Shown in pieces: positions 37,734 through 38,832 of a stretch of 38,832 bases of DNA. The first letter of the stretch is position 1. Each line of letters starts with the position of its first letter. Both the position numbers and the translations under genes were made by a program. The DNA is from Yoonia sp. (lineage in GTDB: Bacteria; Pseudomonadota; Alphaproteobacteria; Rhodobacterales; Rhodobacteraceae). The DNA lies in NCBI RefSeq assembly GCF_017854565.1, contig NZ_JAFMHJ010000032.1, forward strand, positions 1 to 38,832. Reading direction: 5' to 3'. The notes under the pieces are model-generated. The model worked only from the letters and a program-made list of their open reading frames with translations, did not search any database and was not told where the DNA came from.

Positions 37734-38605
37734 AGAAAAGGACAGATGAGATGAACCGCGATTGGATTGCCACAGCCCGTACTCTGTCCGAGGCCCTGCC
37801 TTATCTGCAACGCTATTCTGGCGCTGTGGTGGTCGTAAAGTTCGGTGGAAACGCGATGGGAGATGCCGATGCGATGGCCGAATTCGCGCGCGATGTCGTG
37901 CTGATGAAGCAGGTCGGCATGAACCCGGTGATCGTGCACGGCGGCGGCCCCATGATCAACGAAATGCTGGACAGGCTCGGCATCAAATCTGAATTTGTCC
38001 GTGGCAAACGAGTAACGGACAAGGCCACCGTCGAGGTGGTTGAAATGGTCCTGACGGGTCTTGTCAACAAACGCATCGTGCAGGCTATCATGGATGAAGG
38101 CGGGCGGGCCGTGGGTCTCTCTGGCAAGGATGATGACCTTATGGTCGCCGTGGCGGACGATCCGGAACTGGGGTTCGTTGGTCGTCCGGTCGAAATGAAC
38201 GTGCAGGTCCTGCGTGACCTCTTCACGGCCGGGATTATTCCTGTTGTGGCCCCCGTCGCCACAGGTATGGATTTCAACGAGACCTTTAACGTGAACGGTG
38301 ACACCGCCGCTGGCGCGATTGCCGGTGCCCTAAAAGCAGACCGGTTGCTGCTGTTAACTGATGTGCCCGGCGTCAAAGACGCCAGCGGCGCGGTCGTAAC
38401 CCAGCTTTCCCCCGATCAGGTGCGCGCGATGATCGCCGACGGCACGATTTCAGGCGGCATGATCCCCAAGGCTGAAACCGCGCTAGAGGCCCTGTCAAAA
38501 GGTGTACGTGCCGTGGTTATCCTGGACGGTCGTTTGCCCAATGCCAGTCTGCTGGAACTTTTCACTGAACACGGTGCCGGTTCGATCATCCGCGAGCCGC
38601 GATAA
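37730..38605 (+). CDS. argB: Acetylglutamate kinase
   Basis: 291 residues from the ATG at 37730 that overlaps the engB stop. An alternative ATG at 37751 ([19 protein letters not shown]) has AGGA upstream and would give 284 residues. Motifs are [12 protein letters not shown] (phosphate loop), [50 protein letters not shown] and [13 protein letters not shown]. It phosphorylates N-acetylglutamate in arginine synthesis. The N-terminal helix before the kinase fold suggests the arginine-inhibited hexameric type. The engB-argB pairing is common in Rhodobacteraceae. Confidence 0.95.
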   Translation: MKKRTDEMNRDWIATARTLSEALPYLQRYSGAVVVVKFGGNAMGDADAMAEFARDVVLMKQVGMNPVIVHGGGPMINEMLDRLGIKSEFVRGKRVTDKATVEVVEMVLTGLVNKRIVQAIMDEGGRAVGLSGKDDDLMVAVADDPELGFVGRPVEMNVQVLRDLFTAGIIPVVAPVATGMDFNETFNVNGDTAAGAIAGALKADRLLLLTDVPGVKDASGAVVTQLSPDQVRAMIADGTISGGMIPKAETALEALSKGVRAVVILDGRLPNASLLELFTEHGAGSIIREPR

Positions 38606-38741
38606 AGTCGCCGGGCATACCAAGCCATGCAAGGAAGCGCTGCTACCTTTTAAGCATAGTGCTGACTGGCGGATAGCGGAATATGTCTTTTGGCTGTTGT
38701 TTCGGCAGCGGCATCATTTCTAATTAGCGGCGGTGAATTGC

Positions 38742-38832
38742 ATGACACGACGCCTCATCCTGATCCGACATGGGAAATCCAGCTGGGATGACCCCTTCGA
38801 GGACGACCATGCACGTGTTCTTAACGCCCGGG
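38742..38832 (+). CDS. SixA-like histidine phosphatase, N-terminal fragment (window edge)
   Basis: Only the first 30 residues are present (MTRRLILIRHGKSSWDD then PFEDDHARVLNARG). The catalytic RHG motif near the N-terminus (LILIRHGKSSWDD) and the following D-H-x-R-x-L-N-x-R-G pattern identify a SixA/phosphoglycerate-mutase-like phosphatase that dephosphorylates phosphohistidine or phosphoesters. It starts 137 bp after argB in the same direction. The ribosome site is weak (GGCGGTGAA about 10 bases upstream). Confidence 0.8.
   Translation, partial: MTRRLILIRHGKSSWDDPFEDDHARVLNAR

Overview
The window looks like a chromosomal segment of a marine Rhodobacteraceae (Roseobacter-group alphaproteobacterium). 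Supporting signs are high-GC codon use, an LDH-type malate dehydrogenase next to sucCDAB-lpdA, ethylmalonyl-CoA pathway genes between sdh and mdh, a FYDLN-type acidic protein beside tRNA-Ala, and the engB-argB pair. Genus is not determined.

Layout. Positions 1-298 hold the right end of an IS21-family element (istB tail plus terminal repeats). It abuts a decaying aldo/keto reductase (299-882). A DUF1989 gene follows on the minus strand. Positions 1.8-5.9 kb are a minus-strand sdhCDAB operon with two small lipoprotein genes placed between sdhA and sdhB. Positions 6.1-8.8 kb are a tightly overlapping minus-strand set mcl2 - nnrU-like - DUF1737 - mch, i.e. two ethylmalonyl-CoA pathway enzymes and two poorly understood partners. 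A small secreted protein and a TauE/SafE permease follow, then mdh, a degenerate glycosyltransferase remnant, and the plus-strand sucC-sucD-sucA-sucB-(GIY-YIG)-MAPEG-lpdA run (11.7-20.6 kb). An AT-richer GIY-YIG gene sits inside this run, and REP-like palindromes lie between sucC/sucD and sucD/sucA.

Positions 20.6-24.5 kb carry a sterol-desaturase-like membrane hydroxylase, a TerB-like membrane protein, a GntR/FCD regulator, a YgjP-like metallopeptidase and a FYDLN acidic protein, followed by tRNA-Ala(GGC). Positions 25.0-34.9 kb are all minus strand: an alpha-2-macroglobulin with an N-terminal PAN domain and an intact CTEQ thioester, pbpC overlapping it, then nspC and carboxy(nor)spermidine dehydrogenase. 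Positions 35.1-38.8 kb are plus strand: yidC, engB, argB and the start of a SixA-like phosphatase.

How it fits together. The core is a carbon-metabolism neighbourhood: succinate dehydrogenase, malate dehydrogenase, succinyl-CoA synthetase and 2-oxoglutarate dehydrogenase, with the mesaconyl-CoA and malyl-CoA steps of acetyl-CoA assimilation. The most interesting regulatory signal is a perfect 10-bp palindrome TGTGATCACA. It occurs as a pair with centres exactly 21 bp apart upstream of sdhC, as an identically spaced pair upstream of sucC, and once immediately before the GntR gene. This suggests an autoregulated local GntR regulator of the lower TCA cycle; that assignment is inference and needs a genome scan and binding test.
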